Below are positions 44,648-59,620 of a stretch of 64,000 nucleotides of DNA, piece after piece. The notes beneath the pieces were generated by a model. The model saw nothing but the letters and a program-made list of their open reading frames with translations, ran no database searches and had not been told where the DNA came from. Source of the DNA: Mortierella sp. BCC40632. Its lineage: Eukaryota > Mortierellomycota > Mortierellomycetes > Mortierellales > Mortierellaceae. Location of the stretch: positions 1,847,501 through 1,911,500 of the forward strand of contig WAEK01000004.1 of assembly GCA_011634665.1 (NCBI GenBank), given 5' to 3'. Position 1 is the stretch's first letter; each line of letters opens with the position of its first letter. The translations under genes and the position numbers were made by a program.

Positions 44648-45103
44648 CTAGCCAAGCCCTGTGCATCCCTCTCTTCTTCTCACTTTCACTTTCTCTTTCT
44701 CTTTCTCTTTCTCTTTCTCTTTCTCTTTCTCTTTCTCTTTCTCTTTCTCTTTCTCTATCTCTATCTCTATCTCTCTCCTTGGACTCTTTCTTACGTATTC
44801 AAGAGATAGACTGTTCAGCATGGTTCTCTTGGTCTTCGCTCTCTCTTGCTCACTGATATAGTCAAAGCCTCCATAGCCTTTTGTCATAAGATGTTTCTTC
44901 AAGAAAAGAGGCTTCGTCCACTGAAGGTATAGATAGTCAGTCTTGGCTCGATCAACACTTGGGTACAATTGATCATTAGAACCCTCTGTCATTTGTCGGC
45001 TACCCTCATAACTAGCAACCAAGACGTGGCGATCATAAAATATGACTTGTAATAGCATCGCAATACATGCAAACACCGCTGCTGGTGAGAGTTGGATGGC
45101 CAT
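44648..45103 (-). CDS. Hypothetical small protein with N-terminal membrane segment (151 aa)
   Basis: From ATG 45103 the frame gives an N-terminal hydrophobic segment (AAVFACIAMLLQVIFY), then a protein-like stretch (NDQLYPSVDRAKTDYLYLQW, TKPLFLKKHLMTKGYGGFDY) and a C-terminal Lys/Glu repeat that is simply the translation of a hexanucleotide microsatellite. No introns are needed. I do not recognise a family. The first 100 residues look real; the charged tail may be non-genuine if the true stop is reached by splicing. The gene is isolated: the thioredoxin fusion starts 600 bp to the left and is transcribed in the same direction. Confidence 0.4.
   Translation of the reverse strand: MAIQLSPAAVFACIAMLLQVIFYDRHVLVASYEGSRQMTEGSNDQLYPSVDRAKTDYLYLQWTKPLFLKKHLMTKGYGGFDYISEQERAKTKRTMLNSLSLEYVRKSPRREIEIEIEKEKEKEKEKEKEKEKEKEKEKVKVRRREGCTGLG
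44687..44778. repeat. (CTCTTT)n hexanucleotide microsatellite
   Basis: About eleven CTCTTT units followed by CTATCT units, overlapping the 3' part of the hypothetical gene. A separate CT tract lies at 44,519-44,555. Confidence 0.95.
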
Positions 45104-45109
45104 GATTGC

Positions 45110-47970
45110 AGAGTTCCCTGCTGGTCCAAAAATCGACTTTCGCAGCGTATGCTGTTTTCGACTCTATTACTAGCACATGCTGTGAAGGCCTCTTTTTGAA
45201 TCAGCACACATCCCTAGTCATGAATAAACGTAGACGGGCCACATATTTTACTTGGATGTCAAAGCCACCAGGACTACGCTTGCATGTTGGGCTAGGATAG
45301 AAGTGCCAGCATTTTGAGTTGCACCAGGTCCACCATCCCCCAACCGATCACCAAAGGAACGGAAGGAAGCCCAAGTAAATGGCCCTTTTTTCCGGATTGG
45401 GCGTTTAGCAGGGTTCATTGACCAAAGGAGGCAATTTGGTCAAAAGGTAAGGCTCCCATCCATCCATTGTGGCGGTTGCAGACACAAGCAACACAGAGCC
45501 TGCTCTGGACCAAGTCATGCAGGTCCCAATTTGACAAGTGCAACACTCTCGTTTACTTGCTGGCGTTTGCAGCTCTATCAAACGGAACGCCACGGACTCT
45601 GTCACAGTGCCTTGGCAACAAAGTCATTATCCTGATTGTTCTTGATCTCTGTTTTTTTTTTTTTTTTCTTTGCCAATATCTTTACAGTCCAGCTTAAGGC
45701 AATAGTTCAATAAAACCAATGTCAACGCACGCCCACGCTGGACTAGGGCTGCGAAAAAAAAAAAAAAAAAAAAAAAGAGCTGTACATACATTTCGACCAA
45801 TATATTTGAGCAGAATGAACCTCCGATCATTCACGCGGTCGTGCAGGAACCTTTCCTTTGTTCGAACCCCACTCGAACATCCTGCTCTTTTATAGATGCC
45901 CTGCGTCTCTACCAAGCGACCAGCACAGGAGTAGACAAAGAAGTCCCCGCAGTACACGCCATTCCACGCACCGGCCATCTGGGCTCGATTGACTCTTTGT
46001 CAGCTCATCAAAGTATCTCCAAGGTACCCCAGATGACAATGTAGAAAGAAAGCTGTACAGGGGCGGCATGCAAATACAATTTATTCTCGAAAAAGATAGG
46101 AGATAATCCCGTATTATTGAATCTCGGGGTTGCTTTTGGAAGGAAACTTGACGATCCAATGCTACTTTTGGAAGAAAAACTAGGCATTAGAACAGGCTAT
46201 CACCAACCCTACATGTCAATACCCCTAGCCGGACATTAAAGTCAGTGGACAAAGACGCGCTCTTCCCCTAGAAGGACACAGTTTTCCTAGGGATGATGAT
46301 AGGGGTGATCCGCAATCTCAAAGCGCCGCGAATGTCGGCATTCGCTCCGCCTCCCGAACTATTTTCAGCATCAAAAAGCGAGCTACTTGAAAAACATTGG
46401 AATTGCTTATGCTGTCGATCCAACGGCCTATGAAAAAGCGTGGAATAACTCTTTCTACTCCCGGAAATTCACACTGTTTACATAGACTCCCAGAGCATGA
46501 ACACCAAGATTGTACGATGCACCAACACTGCGCAACCCAAAAGTGGCGAGATAAGATCAAAAAAGAGGCAGCGGTGGGCCTGTTGGTGTGTGGTGGAAGT
46601 GAATGCTATTTCGGTATGACCTCTGTGGTTCAGAAAGATAACCATCGCAGTCTTGCCCGACATGTTCGATGGAAGGGTCGAGGCGAACACAGAGTGTTTT
46701 TTTTTTTCTATTTTTTTTTTTTTTTTGGGACTCCAGTCCAGGCCACAGAATTGTGTCTCCACAAGTGTTGTATGAAGGCCACTAAGAGACGGCGTGGCTG
46801 TCGAGCTGGCCAGACCAACAGCCGGACGATGAAGCGGTGCTCTTTTTGTCAGGTCGAACCTTTGTTTGGATGTGCTCTCTGCCCATGACAACCTAAACAG
46901 GCTCCTCTTTCTTTCACTTGCTCTGGCGAACCAGAGATATAGGATGGAGAGAAGTGTTGAACAGTTTCTGTTCCACGGCCCATCATCAAGGTTTCTGTTT
47001 GTACTCGATATCGTTCAGATAATGCAAGCCTGTCCAACGAAGCGACCTGTTATAGAATACAGATTGTGTGTTGGTTGACTCTTTTCGGCTCTGCGTGTCC
47101 CATTTAGTGGAGCTAACATCTCTTATCGGATCGCCATCGCACTTTTGCGCGTCGCGATTGGCGCGCGCGCAAACAATGTCTTCCGCACTAGACAGGGCTC
47201 TCCCAGGCACACCATTCCATGCAAACCTTCTTCGGCTTTGGGTCTTCGACCCCATCGATGGTCCATTGACTACACTCCCTTTCTTTTTTCTGCATCCGCC
47301 TTCGTGCCCACGGGCGCTACATTGCGGAGTATAGTCCTGAACCGAGTCCACACGGCAGCATGCATGCCCAGAGTGGCCGAAAGAAGAGAAGCAGAAAGGG
47401 GAGGGGGGAGGAGGAGAGAAAGAGGAAGCTGAGGACAGTTTGAGGTGGACAACGCGCAACACAAAGCCGGGTCTGCAAAGAATGGAATACTACAGCCACG
47501 CTGCAGGCCAAGAACACTAACCAACTAATTGCTGGAAGGAGAAAAAAAAGAAAAAAGAGAATAGGTATCGGCTTGCAATATGTTGACAATCTCTGTCCAG
47601 GCCGCCTTATTGTTCGAGTCTGTTGACAACACTGGAGATTACTTGATTCGTGGTCGAGCTTCTCCAGAGCATTCAGCTTGGCTCTCAATCGGGAAAGGAA
47701 AACCAAGCTCACAATAGCAACGGACAGGGACGAACGAACAGATCGATGGAGTTTGGCTGCTCAACAGGGATGCCTGGCGCGGCAACCGAAGGGGACAATA
47801 GAGTATTGCACCGTGGTCACACGGGCGGAGGTCTGCCCATTCTAGGGTCACTGATACCCCTCAGGATGTTTCTTTTGGCAGAGGGCTCTGTGGTCGTCTG
47901 TGGCCGCGCCGGTCAGCTTTGTTCTTGTCATTTGTTCAACAGGCGGCGCACACAGGCGCTTCAATTGGGA
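45110..47970. other. Intergenic region without a supported gene
   Basis: About 2.9 kb. Minus-strand frames at 45,405-45,605 and 46,318-46,560 have protein-like composition (for example NVFQVARFLMLKIVREAERM) but no family, start context or splice structure could be supported. Poly-T/A runs occur at 45,650-45,667, 45,753-45,775 and 46,697-46,727. The right end must contain the promoter of the hexosaminidase gene. Confidence 0.5.
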
Positions 47971-47977
47971 GGACGAG

Positions 47978-50052
<2,075 letters not shown>

Positions 50053-50218
50053 TCCAAACGCGTGCGCCTTTTCATCTCGAGCCTCTTGCCTCACGTCCCG
50101 GCAGGACCGGTGTTCACATATGAGCCAAACATAGAGATACCTTTATAATACCAGCCTAGCTAGGCATGACAATGAATTTTTTTTTGGTCTGCATGCACCC
50201 CTTCCTATCTAAAAAAGA

Positions 50219-50224
50219 AATAAA
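50219..50224 (+). terminator. Polyadenylation signal of the hexosaminidase gene
   Basis: AATAAA 167 bp after the stop codon. Confidence 0.5.
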
Positions 50225-50795
50225 GCCCTATTGAGAAATATATTCAGAGTAAGAGGAACCCTTGGAGTTGTTTGAAGAGGATGTCGACGTGCGCTATCAG
50301 ATAGTTGTTCGAGGTTTTGTAGTGCGTTGGTTCCAGCAGCCTATGAGAGTGTCTCTGGAGTCTGAAGAGCAGGCCATTTCCTGTTCCTGAAATCCATTGG
50401 TTTATCCATTCAATGTTGTTGTTCTTTGGTTCAATCTAACAAAGCAGTATTGAAGTGCCAGAGGTGTATCCTTCTTTACTGCTTGTTCTCTTCTTCTGGA
50501 TTGAGTCGCTTCTCACCCTTTGTCAGAACTATGGTCGTCCCAGTCAAAAGAGTCAAAGCTGCTACTGTCATGTTCCTGATAGAAAAAAAAAAAAAAAATG
50601 CCTTGAGTGGTCATCCCACATTCTTTCTTTCTTTTTCATCTTTTTTGATCCTTTGTTGCTATCGATGCAAGCACCTTGTTTTTAATTCCTAGGTAGGACC
50701 TGCAACCCTCTTTTTTTTTTTTTTTTTTTTTTGTTTCGTTGTTGTCCCAAGAGGGAGAGAGGAGAAGCGATTATTTTTTATTTGGCCAAACCACA

Positions 50796-50839
<44 letters not shown>

Positions 50840-50971
50840 GCTTATTTTTCGAGTGAGGGATGAACGACTGTCAAGCATCGGTCTCTTTCTGTCCTGCTCT
50901 CTTTTCAGCAACAACAACAACAGCAACAACAACAAAGCATCCCTTCGATCCTTTTATTTCATTCTTCTCAC

Positions 50972-52185
50972 ATGGTAACCACACGGAACAGAGCAAAGGC
51001 TGGTGCAACAGCATTACCCGCCCCAGTCCAATTGCCAGAACGGAATAAACGCATCACAAGACAGCCACAGCCCAGAGTCAATCATGACAATGACGACGAC
51101 GAAGAAGGAGATTCATCAGAAACCATCGGCAACACAGAAAGTTCTCCCGACCCAGAGAGCCATACCACTTCCCCCACGATATCTGGAGTAGACCAGGTTG
51201 ATATTGCACCACATGAGATCGAAGAGACCTTTGACGAAGGAGAGAATACAGCCACGAGCCCTGCTGGACATGAAGACGACTCGGATTCATCCGATAAAGA
51301 GAACAAAGAGAACAAGGACGATAGTGATGACGATAGTGATGACGAGGATATGAACAACCTCCTCTTGAAAGCACGGGAATCCCTAAAGATGAAGGCCAAA
51401 TTTGCAGAGATGGAAAAGAGCTCTTCGTTCAACTTTCCCAAGCTCCAGACCAAGTTGGACACTGAGAGCTTGTATATTAAACAGGAGAGTGGAAAGGCAC
51501 GGATGGGCACAGCAGCAGTAGCCGTGGTGGATAAGGGCCAAGTCAAGCCAGCGACCAAGGAAAAGTCGGTTCTGGAAACGTGTGAAGTGAATATGAATGC
51601 AGAAAAGGTCCATATTGGCAAGAAGCAGCAGAGAGAGGTAAGGGCCCAGGCCGCGTGACCAATTGGCTCTTTTTTTTTTTTTTTTTTGGGAGTGTATGTG
51701 TATGTATGTATGTGAATTCCGTCCGTCTTACTCACAGACCCTCTTGTGGTGTCCACCGATTTTTTTTTCTTTTCTTTTTTTCTTTTTTTCCCTAATAGGA
51801 GAGAGAAAAGACAGCTGGAAAGGGGTGGTTCGATCTTCCACAACAGACCCTGACTCCAGAGTTGAAGCGTGATCTCCAGATTCTAAAGCTCCGCAACGTA
51901 CTTGATCCCAAACGCTTCTACAAACGTGAGGACAAGAGCAAGGCCAAGTTCCCCAAGTACTTCCAGGTCGGCACGATTATCGAGGGCAACACCGAGTTTT
52001 ATTCTTCGCGGTTGACCAAGAAGGAACGCGCGACGACGATCACGGGCGAGGTGATGAAGGATCTGACGGGACGGGAATACTACAAGCGCAAGTTTGATGA
52101 GATCCAGGAGGCCAAGCAGAGTGGTGGGAAGAGATTCCTTAAGAAGAAGAAGCAGGGAAGCAAGAGCTGGCGTGCTGGAAAATAA
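50972..52185 (+). CDS. FCF2: Pre-rRNA processing protein FCF2 (Tdif2/DNTTIP2 family)
   Basis: Two exons, 50,972-51,637 and 51,799-52,185, joined in phase 0 (GTAAGG and CTAATAG), giving 350 residues. The first exon is acidic and disordered (DDSDSSDKENKENKDDSDDD). The second is the Fcf2 domain: GWFDLPQQTLTPELKRDLQI, LKLRNVLDPKRFYKRED, YFQVGTIIEG, EFYSSRLTKKERATT, YYKRKFDEIQ and a basic tail. The family acts in the nucleolus in early 35S pre-rRNA cleavage with the small-subunit processome. The intron carries two pyrimidine runs. Upstream (50,230-50,970) are poly-T runs at 50,710-50,732 and 50,799-50,837 and no other gene. Confidence 0.93.
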
Positions 52186-52189
52186 ATAA

Positions 52190-52287
52190 ATGCGACTGAC
52201 CCCTTATTCGTTTTTTTTTTATGCGAATATTTATCTTTATTCATTTTTCCCATTCTTCAAGGGATGGGTCCATGCATGGGTGAGTGC

Positions 52288-52321
<34 letters not shown>

Positions 52322-53630
52322 GGCACCAAGGAAGAAAAGAAGGAAGGAAGGAAGGAAGGAAAGGAAAGGAGGAAGAATAATAATGATAATGATAATGATA
52401 GTGATAGTGATAAAAAAAAAAAAATGAATAACGAGCCGTCTTCTCCCCCCAATCTCAATCCCAATCCCAATCCCAATCCCAATCCCAATCCCAATCCCAA
52501 TCTCAGTCCCCAGTTCCCGTCCTAGTTCTTATCCTATGTAGTCCCCAGACCTCAGTCCCCATCCCAGCCCAGTGGTGGCTGCGGTGGGGTGAAAGGAATG
52601 CGAGCAAAAAGAGCAAAAGAGCAAAAGAGAGTTAAAAAAAGGCCGAGTCCCGTGAGCGGGAAAAAGAGAGAAGTTTAGAAAAAAAAAAAAAAGGCACCAG
52701 GCACGAGGATAGGGAATGGGGGGGGACAGGGTGGGTAAGGAAGGAAGAAAAGAGAGAGATTGATGTTTTTGGGTTGGTTTGATTGGTCTTTCTTTCTTTT
52801 CTCATCCATCCATCCCTGCATCATATCTTTTTTTTTTCTCAATCTTCATCATCTTCATTCACTCTCACTCTTTCTCTCACTTCACTCACTCCTCCTCACT
52901 CTCTCTCGCTTACTCGCCTCCCCGCCAGGTTACGCCACCACCACCACCTCCATCATCTTTTTCTGCCATCTCATCCTCCTCCTCCCCTCCTCCTCCTCCT
53001 CCTCCTCCTCCTCCTCCTCTTCTTCTTCTTTTTTCTTCTTTCCTCCTCCTCCTCTCTCATTCTCTCTCCTCCTCCTCATTCACGGTTATCGGCTTTCATT
53101 GGCAAAAGCTGATCACCTCTCTCTCTCTCTTTTCCTCCGATTCAATCTCTTCCATCATCTCGCCTAGTGCTTTCTTCCCTTTTTTCTTGTCCTACTCTCT
53201 TTTTTTTCTTTTCTCCGCTGTCATGGTCTAATGTCTCAGAGTCTCCAACAGACCCTGGGCAACTCTTCCATCTTTCTCTTTCTCTCTTTTGCTTCCTCAG
53301 TCACCCATCAGTCAATCGGTAGATGATGATGCTTACCCTAATTCATCCTCTCTCTGTTGTTGTCCATGCTAGTGTCTCTTCTTCATCGCATTCCCATCCC
53401 TGCTTGAGCATTCAATTTCAATCCATACCGACTGACAAGACGCGAGACCCGCTTGCTATTCGTCCTTGAATTCTCGCGATCCTCTCTTTCCGCTCTCATC
53501 GTCGTTGCTGCCCTCCTCCTCCTCCTCCTTCCCCTTCCCTCATCCTACCCTGATTTCACAGGAGAATTCTATCCGTCCTGGACACCGAGACATCCTTGCT
53601 CTCTCTCTCTCCATCTCTCTCTCTATCGTT
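52190..53630. other. Intergenic region with dense simple repeats
   Basis: Contains (GA)n at 52,291-52,320, (GGAA)n at 52,334-52,375, (TAATGA/TAGTGA)n near 52,376-52,411, (AATCCC)n at 52,450-52,502 (about nine units), (TCC)n around 52,976-53,060 and CT-rich sequence up to the start of the coiled-coil gene. No convincing gene. It serves as the 3' region of FCF2 and the promoter side of the next gene; no clear TATA box seen. Confidence 0.7.
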
Positions 53631-53638
53631 CTAGAGCA

Positions 53639-56600
53639 ATGTCCCTGAACAGGACTCAGCAGCGTACCTCACAGCAAATCCCTGGAATGTCCCACTCTCT
53701 CTCCTCGTCTTCGCTAGCCTCGCCGCTCCCAGGGCCGAGGCCACGCCGTATCAACATCAACCTGCCAAAACACTCTGCCACTGCTGCTGCATTCCTCTGC
53801 CCAACCACAGGCACGTCTCTGCTCGCCAACGACCTCGTTGCACAGGAACGGGAACGCTATGCACAGCTCGTGGCCACCAATGCAACGTCCGAGGTAACCA
53901 CAACCCAATACTTAGCCAATCCCATTCCACTGTCTCTCGTGTCTTTTTGGACATTCCACTCCACCTCCTGTCCTATCTCCCACTCTGCTATGCATTCGAT
54001 ATTGACAACCATGCCACGCCATGCCATGCCATGCTATGTCATGCTGCTCTCTTCTTCTTCCTCTTCCTCCTTCTTCTCCTCTCCCTCTTCCTCCTCCTCC
54101 TCCTCCACTTCAACCTCCTAGGCTCTTCTCAAAATGCCCAATACTGCAACCAAGCCGAGGTCCATTGACGACGTTGGATTTGGATCGGAGGATAACGGCA
54201 AGACCACCACATGCAACCTACCACTGACAAGAGCCCCTCTCTTCTCCAACCTCAAGACGACCCTCGATGCCCCCACCCCGGTATCCTCGCCTATTCTGTC
54301 CGCACAGGTATGCAACTACTTTGTCCTGATTCTTTTTAGCCAACTGACCTGCTCCATAAAAGTTCTCTGTTATTGTATGATCAAGGCAGAGACGGGGTGA
54401 ACAAAATGTCAATGGGGGCTGGGGGTGAGTTGGGAGAGAGAGAGAGAGAGAGAGAGGGGAGGAGGAGGAGGAGGAAGAGGAGGAGGAAAAGCGCTCTGTA
54501 AAGCAAACAGCATTGTTGGGCTCCTCTTCTCTCCACGTCGATCGCCAGTCTGCATGGCATGGCCATGCTTAAAAAAGTCCCATGTGCTTTATCGGATGTA
54601 TCGGAGAGTACTGTACACCGGGGGGAGGAAGAGGGAAGGGCAGGGGAGAGAGAGTGTGTGTGTGCGAGAGCGCGAGAAAGTGAGAGCGAGTGAGAGTAAG
54701 TGAGTAAGCGAGTGGGTGAGCGAGTGGGTGAGCGAGCGAGAGAGTGGAAAAGAGAAAGAAAGAGTCAAGGCTAGTCATCCCTTTGTACCAACGGGGCGAA
54801 CATGTCCCGGCGATAGAGCATTGTGCATGAATGGACCATAGTGAGGTTCAGAGGCGCTACAACGACCATGGCCTGCTTGGTACCCAGTACTATTACGCAC
54901 GCGATACCCGCGTCGACTTCTCCACATTGACCTTCTCCTTCCTCTTCTTCTTCTTCCTCTTTCCTCTTCCTCCTTTACCCTCCTCTCTGGGCGCAATAGC
55001 ATCAGCCAGGTCTGGACCACAAACGAGCAAACCACTCTGGCCACGATGCCACCGGCTCCAGCGCCAATTACACCGCATGCAAAGGTAAGCACATCTTGTC
55101 GGCCATCCTGGAGTCTTTTGGTAGATGCGACCCATCCGGGTGGGCAATTGAGCCGGCTGGCAGACCACATGCCCGCGCACTCACGTACAGAAAGATATGC
55201 CCCGCCCAGCCCAGCCCATCCCTCTCCCCTTTGCCCCCCTTTCCCCTTTCCTCCATGTCTGTCTGCAGCTCCTTTTCCCCTTTGTCCGTGAATCCCAGCT
55301 CTCTGTCTCTGTCTCTGCCTCTGTATCTCTCTCGTACTTTTCTGTTTCTCTCTCTCTCTTCTCTCTCTTCTCTCTCTCTCTCTCTCTCTTTTCTCTTCTC
55401 TCTCTTCTCTCTCTTTTCTCTCTTTCTCTCTTTTTCTTTCTCTTTCCCTCTCTCTGTCATTGCCTTGCGCAACATCATCCGACTCCTTCTTCTCCAGTTC
55501 ATATCACCTCGACTCTTTATTACAATACCTTTGTTCTCCACTTGACCTCGTTCCACCCTCGCGTGTCGCTTCTCGGTCTCCTCTCCCTTTCTCTCTCTTT
55601 CTCTTTCTCTTTCTCTTTCTCCTCCTCCTCCTCCTCTCACTCCATTTTGCCAACAACCACCGACCCATTCACCCTGTTCTCTCGCTGTACACCAACTCGA
55701 CCGCCTTCCTCCCTGTCTCCACCCCTCCCAGCTTTTCTCTCTCCTCCGCTTCGCACCGTCTAACGTGCCTTCTGCTGCCCTTTGGCACTCCTCAGGTAAT
55801 AGCACCAAGCAAGAACCAAACGCGCGGCGCACCAGTATGAATCCACTGGCTGCTTCCTTTACTCCCACTTTTCCCAAGCCAACACACTCTGACTCTGTTG
55901 CTGTAGAGCTCAGCGAGGAACATACCGATAGCGAACCTCCATCCAAGCAAGGCACCATCGTCTCAAAGGTAGGATGCTTTAGTGGATATGTCAACAGACA
56001 CAAATATGAAAAGAGACGACAGGACTAACTCGGCGTTGGATCGCTTATTAGGACGACGTGATCGCTGGTCTAGGCATCGTTTCGCCCACACTACCAGCAG
56101 CAGACCCAAGAGTCTCTATTGTAGAGTCGCAGCAAGAACCTGGTACGCAAACACAAACATCTTTGGCCACAGCATCGGGAACAACCGCACCAGCGGACTT
56201 TGATCTTGAAGAGTTCCGCAACGACATCCTTCGTGAGGTTTCGGACAAGCTCGAGTCAGGACTCGAAAAGCATCTTAGTCAGTCCATCACTGCGGCCACG
56301 ACCTTGCCTCTTTCCTCGTCACCACCACCACCGCCAGCTAGCACGACCTTTTCCGGCCCCAGCTCAGATATGACCCTAGAAACCAGGGACGCCACATCTC
56401 CCAGCACAGCACAGCCACTTGCTGAGTCTATACCTTCGGGGACTGTAACAGGAGCTGTTTCGGGAGCCGCCTCGGGAGAAGATTCTCACACCGCTGCTCT
56501 CAAACAGACTCTTCGAGGCGCAACAGCCGAGCTCGATCGGCTCAGGAAAAAGAACAAGGAGCTTAGGGACGTAAATCATCAGCTGGAGCGGCAAAAACTG

Positions 56601-58277
56601 GAGGCATCCCATCAGATCAAACAACTCAAGGACACTGAGCAACACAGCCAATTCTTGGCTTCAAGAGTAAAAGAATTAGAGACATCCCTGTCGTATTCCT
56701 CGTCTGCCGATCTAGAGACTTCGTCTACCAATGGATATCGTCATTCCACACATGGCAGTAGCGCCAGCAGTGGCAGTTACCCCACACACCATGGTCAACA
56801 CGTTCAACGGCTGATGCGTGAGATCTCGACACTGAGCTCGGAGCGGGATCAACTCAAGAATCGTGTCTGGGATCTTGAGAACTATGAGCTCCGTCCTGCA
56901 CATTATATAGATTTGGAGAATGAGCGGAATAGGTTGGTCGATGAACTAGGAGCCAAGACAGTCGCGACAGAGGAACTGTGGAACAAGAATGATGCCTTGT
57001 TGGTTCGAGCCAAGGAGTACGAGAAACGCGTTTGGGAACTTGAGAGTTTATGCTCATCAATGGAAGGTGATCTAGCTGCCTTACCAAGACTTCGATCCGA
57101 GCTTCGAGAGATGGAATCCCGTCTTACCTCCACAGAGTCCCTCCACCTCAAGGTCCAAGATATGGAAGGTCAAGTGGCGCTCGTCAGGAGTCTACAGGAT
57201 CGTGTCCAAGAACTGGAAACGACCAATGCAGAGCTGGATCACTCCAACTGGAATCTGTCCGACCGTCTCAACTTTGCCAATAACCAGCATGCTGTGTTGA
57301 TCAAGGAGTTTGAAAACTTTAGATCCAAGGACAAGGATCATCGTCGATTCGAACTCTTGGCCGCAAGGAACAGAGAGTTGGAACAATTGCTGACAGAACA
57401 GTCCAAGATCAGTCCAGACTACAAGGAAGAATACGACCGTGTTTCGTCCGAACTGGAGAAACTCAAGGTACGACTTCCACAACTCGAGGGTCAGGCGAAG
57501 CAGGTGAGCTTGCTTCGAAACAAGGTCTCGCAACTTGAGAAGCAGATCAAGAATATGGAGCAACTAGAGCCTCGTCTAGTTGATATGCAGCAGTTGCATG
57601 AGCGTAACATGTATCTGGAGGGCGAACTAGGAGATCTGGAACTTTTGCGAGCACGGGAGATGGAGCTCGAGAGTGTAGTAGAAGAACTCAAGAGCCGGTT
57701 ATCTCATGTGGAGGGTTCCCGAACGAGGTCGGTCTCCTCAAGACAGCATACGAGTCAAAGCCTCGTCGACTCGATTGCTCATCCAATCTCCTCGTTCGAG
57801 TCTCAAGAGATCGATTCCGCTACAGAGAATGTCCCAAATCAGAACGTGTTGGACAATGAACTCAGAGACCGAGCCATTATGCAGACATCTATTTCGGCCT
57901 CATCATCAGTTACTTCTTTGGACATGGTCTTGTCTCCGAAATCCCCTTCGCCCTCAAGACGTGAGTTCCCACCTGCTGTTGCCAACAATGCGTCGACAGC
58001 CTCAATGTGGCCCTCAGGCCGGTGCAGCATGACGGCGGTGGGTAGGGCTACGATGCATCGGATGAGCACTAGCAGCAGCAGCAGCACCGTGACCGCCATT
58101 AGCAGCTTTAGCAACTCTACGTTGACAAGAAGCCCACGCGAATCAGATGAGGAGAAGGAAGACCAACTTGACAAGGCAGGCAAGCTGCTCCTGACAACAT
58201 CGGCCACCTCGCCAAACCCATCTGAAAAGAAGAGTCTTGTAGAAGAATCGATGCTTAACCTCCAAGAGGTTAATTGA
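53639..58277 (+). CDS. Large coiled-coil protein of unknown function (974 aa)
   Basis: Five exons close in phase: 53,639-53,893, 54,122-54,307, 55,000-55,084, 55,796-55,968 and 56,052-58,277. The first four give a Ser/Thr/Pro-rich disordered N-terminus. The last exon carries a long coiled coil (from about TAELDRLRKKNKELRDVNHQ to LVEELKSRLSHVEG-like heptads, some 400 residues) with repeated V-W-(D/E)-LE motifs (RVWDLENYEL, RVWELESLCS), and ends Ser-rich. There is no membrane anchor or catalytic motif. A structural or tethering role (cytoskeleton, Golgi or cell cortex) is only a guess. Exon 3 (85 nt) is the least certain: another frame there reads VWTTNEQTTLATMPPAPAP but does not fit the next exon. 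Introns hold CT, TCC and (CCATG)n tracts. Confidence 0.75.
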
Positions 58278-58629
58278 GTTTCCCAATCTCTTTTCTCTTT
58301 TTCTTTTTCCTCTTCCGCCTTCCCTTCCTCTCCTCTTCCTCCTCTTCCTCCCAATCTGTAGTGTGGTTTGGGTGTTCATTTTTTTTTTCTGCTTGTTCCC
58401 TAATATACTTTGTATTTATGCTCGACCAACGCAAGGATGTTCTCATGCGCATAACTAGAGAGATCTTGGATTGAACCCCTCTTTCTCCTCCCCCTCCTCC
58501 TCCTCCTCTCCTCCTCATATCTGTCCAAACGCATGCACAAACGCACGCACGCACGCGCACATGCACGCGCACACAGCACACATTCACAAGAAGAAGGGGA
58601 AAAAAAAAAGTGGCAAGACTTTTAGACCC

Positions 58630-58675
58630 CACAGCAACAACAATAATAATAACAACAACAACAACAACAACAACA
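58630..58675. repeat. (AAC/AAT)n trinucleotide tract
   Basis: About fifteen triplets of AAC with AAT interruptions in the 850-bp gap between the convergent coiled-coil and RPC34 genes. The gap also has poly-A at 58,964-58,983 and poly-T at 59,105-59,122 and no gene. Confidence 0.9.
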
Positions 58676-59127
58676 CATGTTTGTCGCATCGAGTCTGCAG
58701 CAATCGACAGACATTCTTTTTTATTTCCTCCTTCCCCTTTGGCATGAAGAGGCTGGGAATTTTTATACAAAAAAAAAGAAAAGAAAAGAAAAAGGACTAT
58801 CCCTGAAAGGAGGGGACAAACATGAGTTAGCGATTTTAAGCATGAAAAAGCAAAAGAGAGAAAATGAGAGAAAGAATGAGAAAAGGAGAGAAGAGAGGGA
58901 AAAACAAATATGCTAAGTAGAATTGCCCAAGGTTCTATATTATACAAATACCGGCAAACTGGAGAAAAAAAAAAAAAAAAAAAGGTAGTCCAGGAGAATG
59001 GGGGGTGGAAAGGAAGAGAGGAAGAGAGAAGGGAGCGGAAGCTGATCAGATCCCACCTTGTGGAGGGGGGTTACAAAAAAAAAAAAGAATCTTTTGTCCT
59101 GTTCTTTTTTTTTTTTTTTTTTCCCTT

Positions 59128-59586
59128 CTAAAAATCGAGCCACTTTGAGTAATACGAACATCCGGCTGGGTTCACCGGTCCAGATTCCGTACAAAAGTTG
59201 GCCACAGGACAAACACCACATGGACATTCTTGCCAAGCCGACTCGGCCTTCTTGTCTCGAACCGCCTTATAAACCCAATCGGATTCCGTATCCATATCCT
59301 CATCATCCCAATCATCATCCACCTGTGCAATGAATCGTTCCACCTTGCCATCGTATACAAGCACATCCAGAAGCATCGTGATATCCGCCACAGAGAGATC
59401 GACTTGACTGATCCGCTTCTCGATAATGTATTTACGAATTGCAGTCGCTGTCGGATAGGCGGTATGAGACGTTGTGTAGATGCTGCTAGGGTCCCTTGGG
59501 AAAGACTAGTGATTTGAAAAAGGACATGGAAAATGGAAAAAGGGGGGGGGGAGGGGAGGATAAGTGATTAGTCCAAGATGGGGGGG

Positions 59587-59620
<34 letters not shown>

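Noticed and set aside
46390..47080. Overlapping frames on both strands between the hypothetical gene and the hexosaminidase
   Set aside because: Frames are short, broken by poly-T at 46,697-46,727 and show no recognisable domain.
52450..52502. (AATCCC)n as an interstitial telomere repeat
   Set aside because: Its complement is TTGGGA-type, which is not a permutation of the usual fungal TTAGGG, and core genes lie on both sides.
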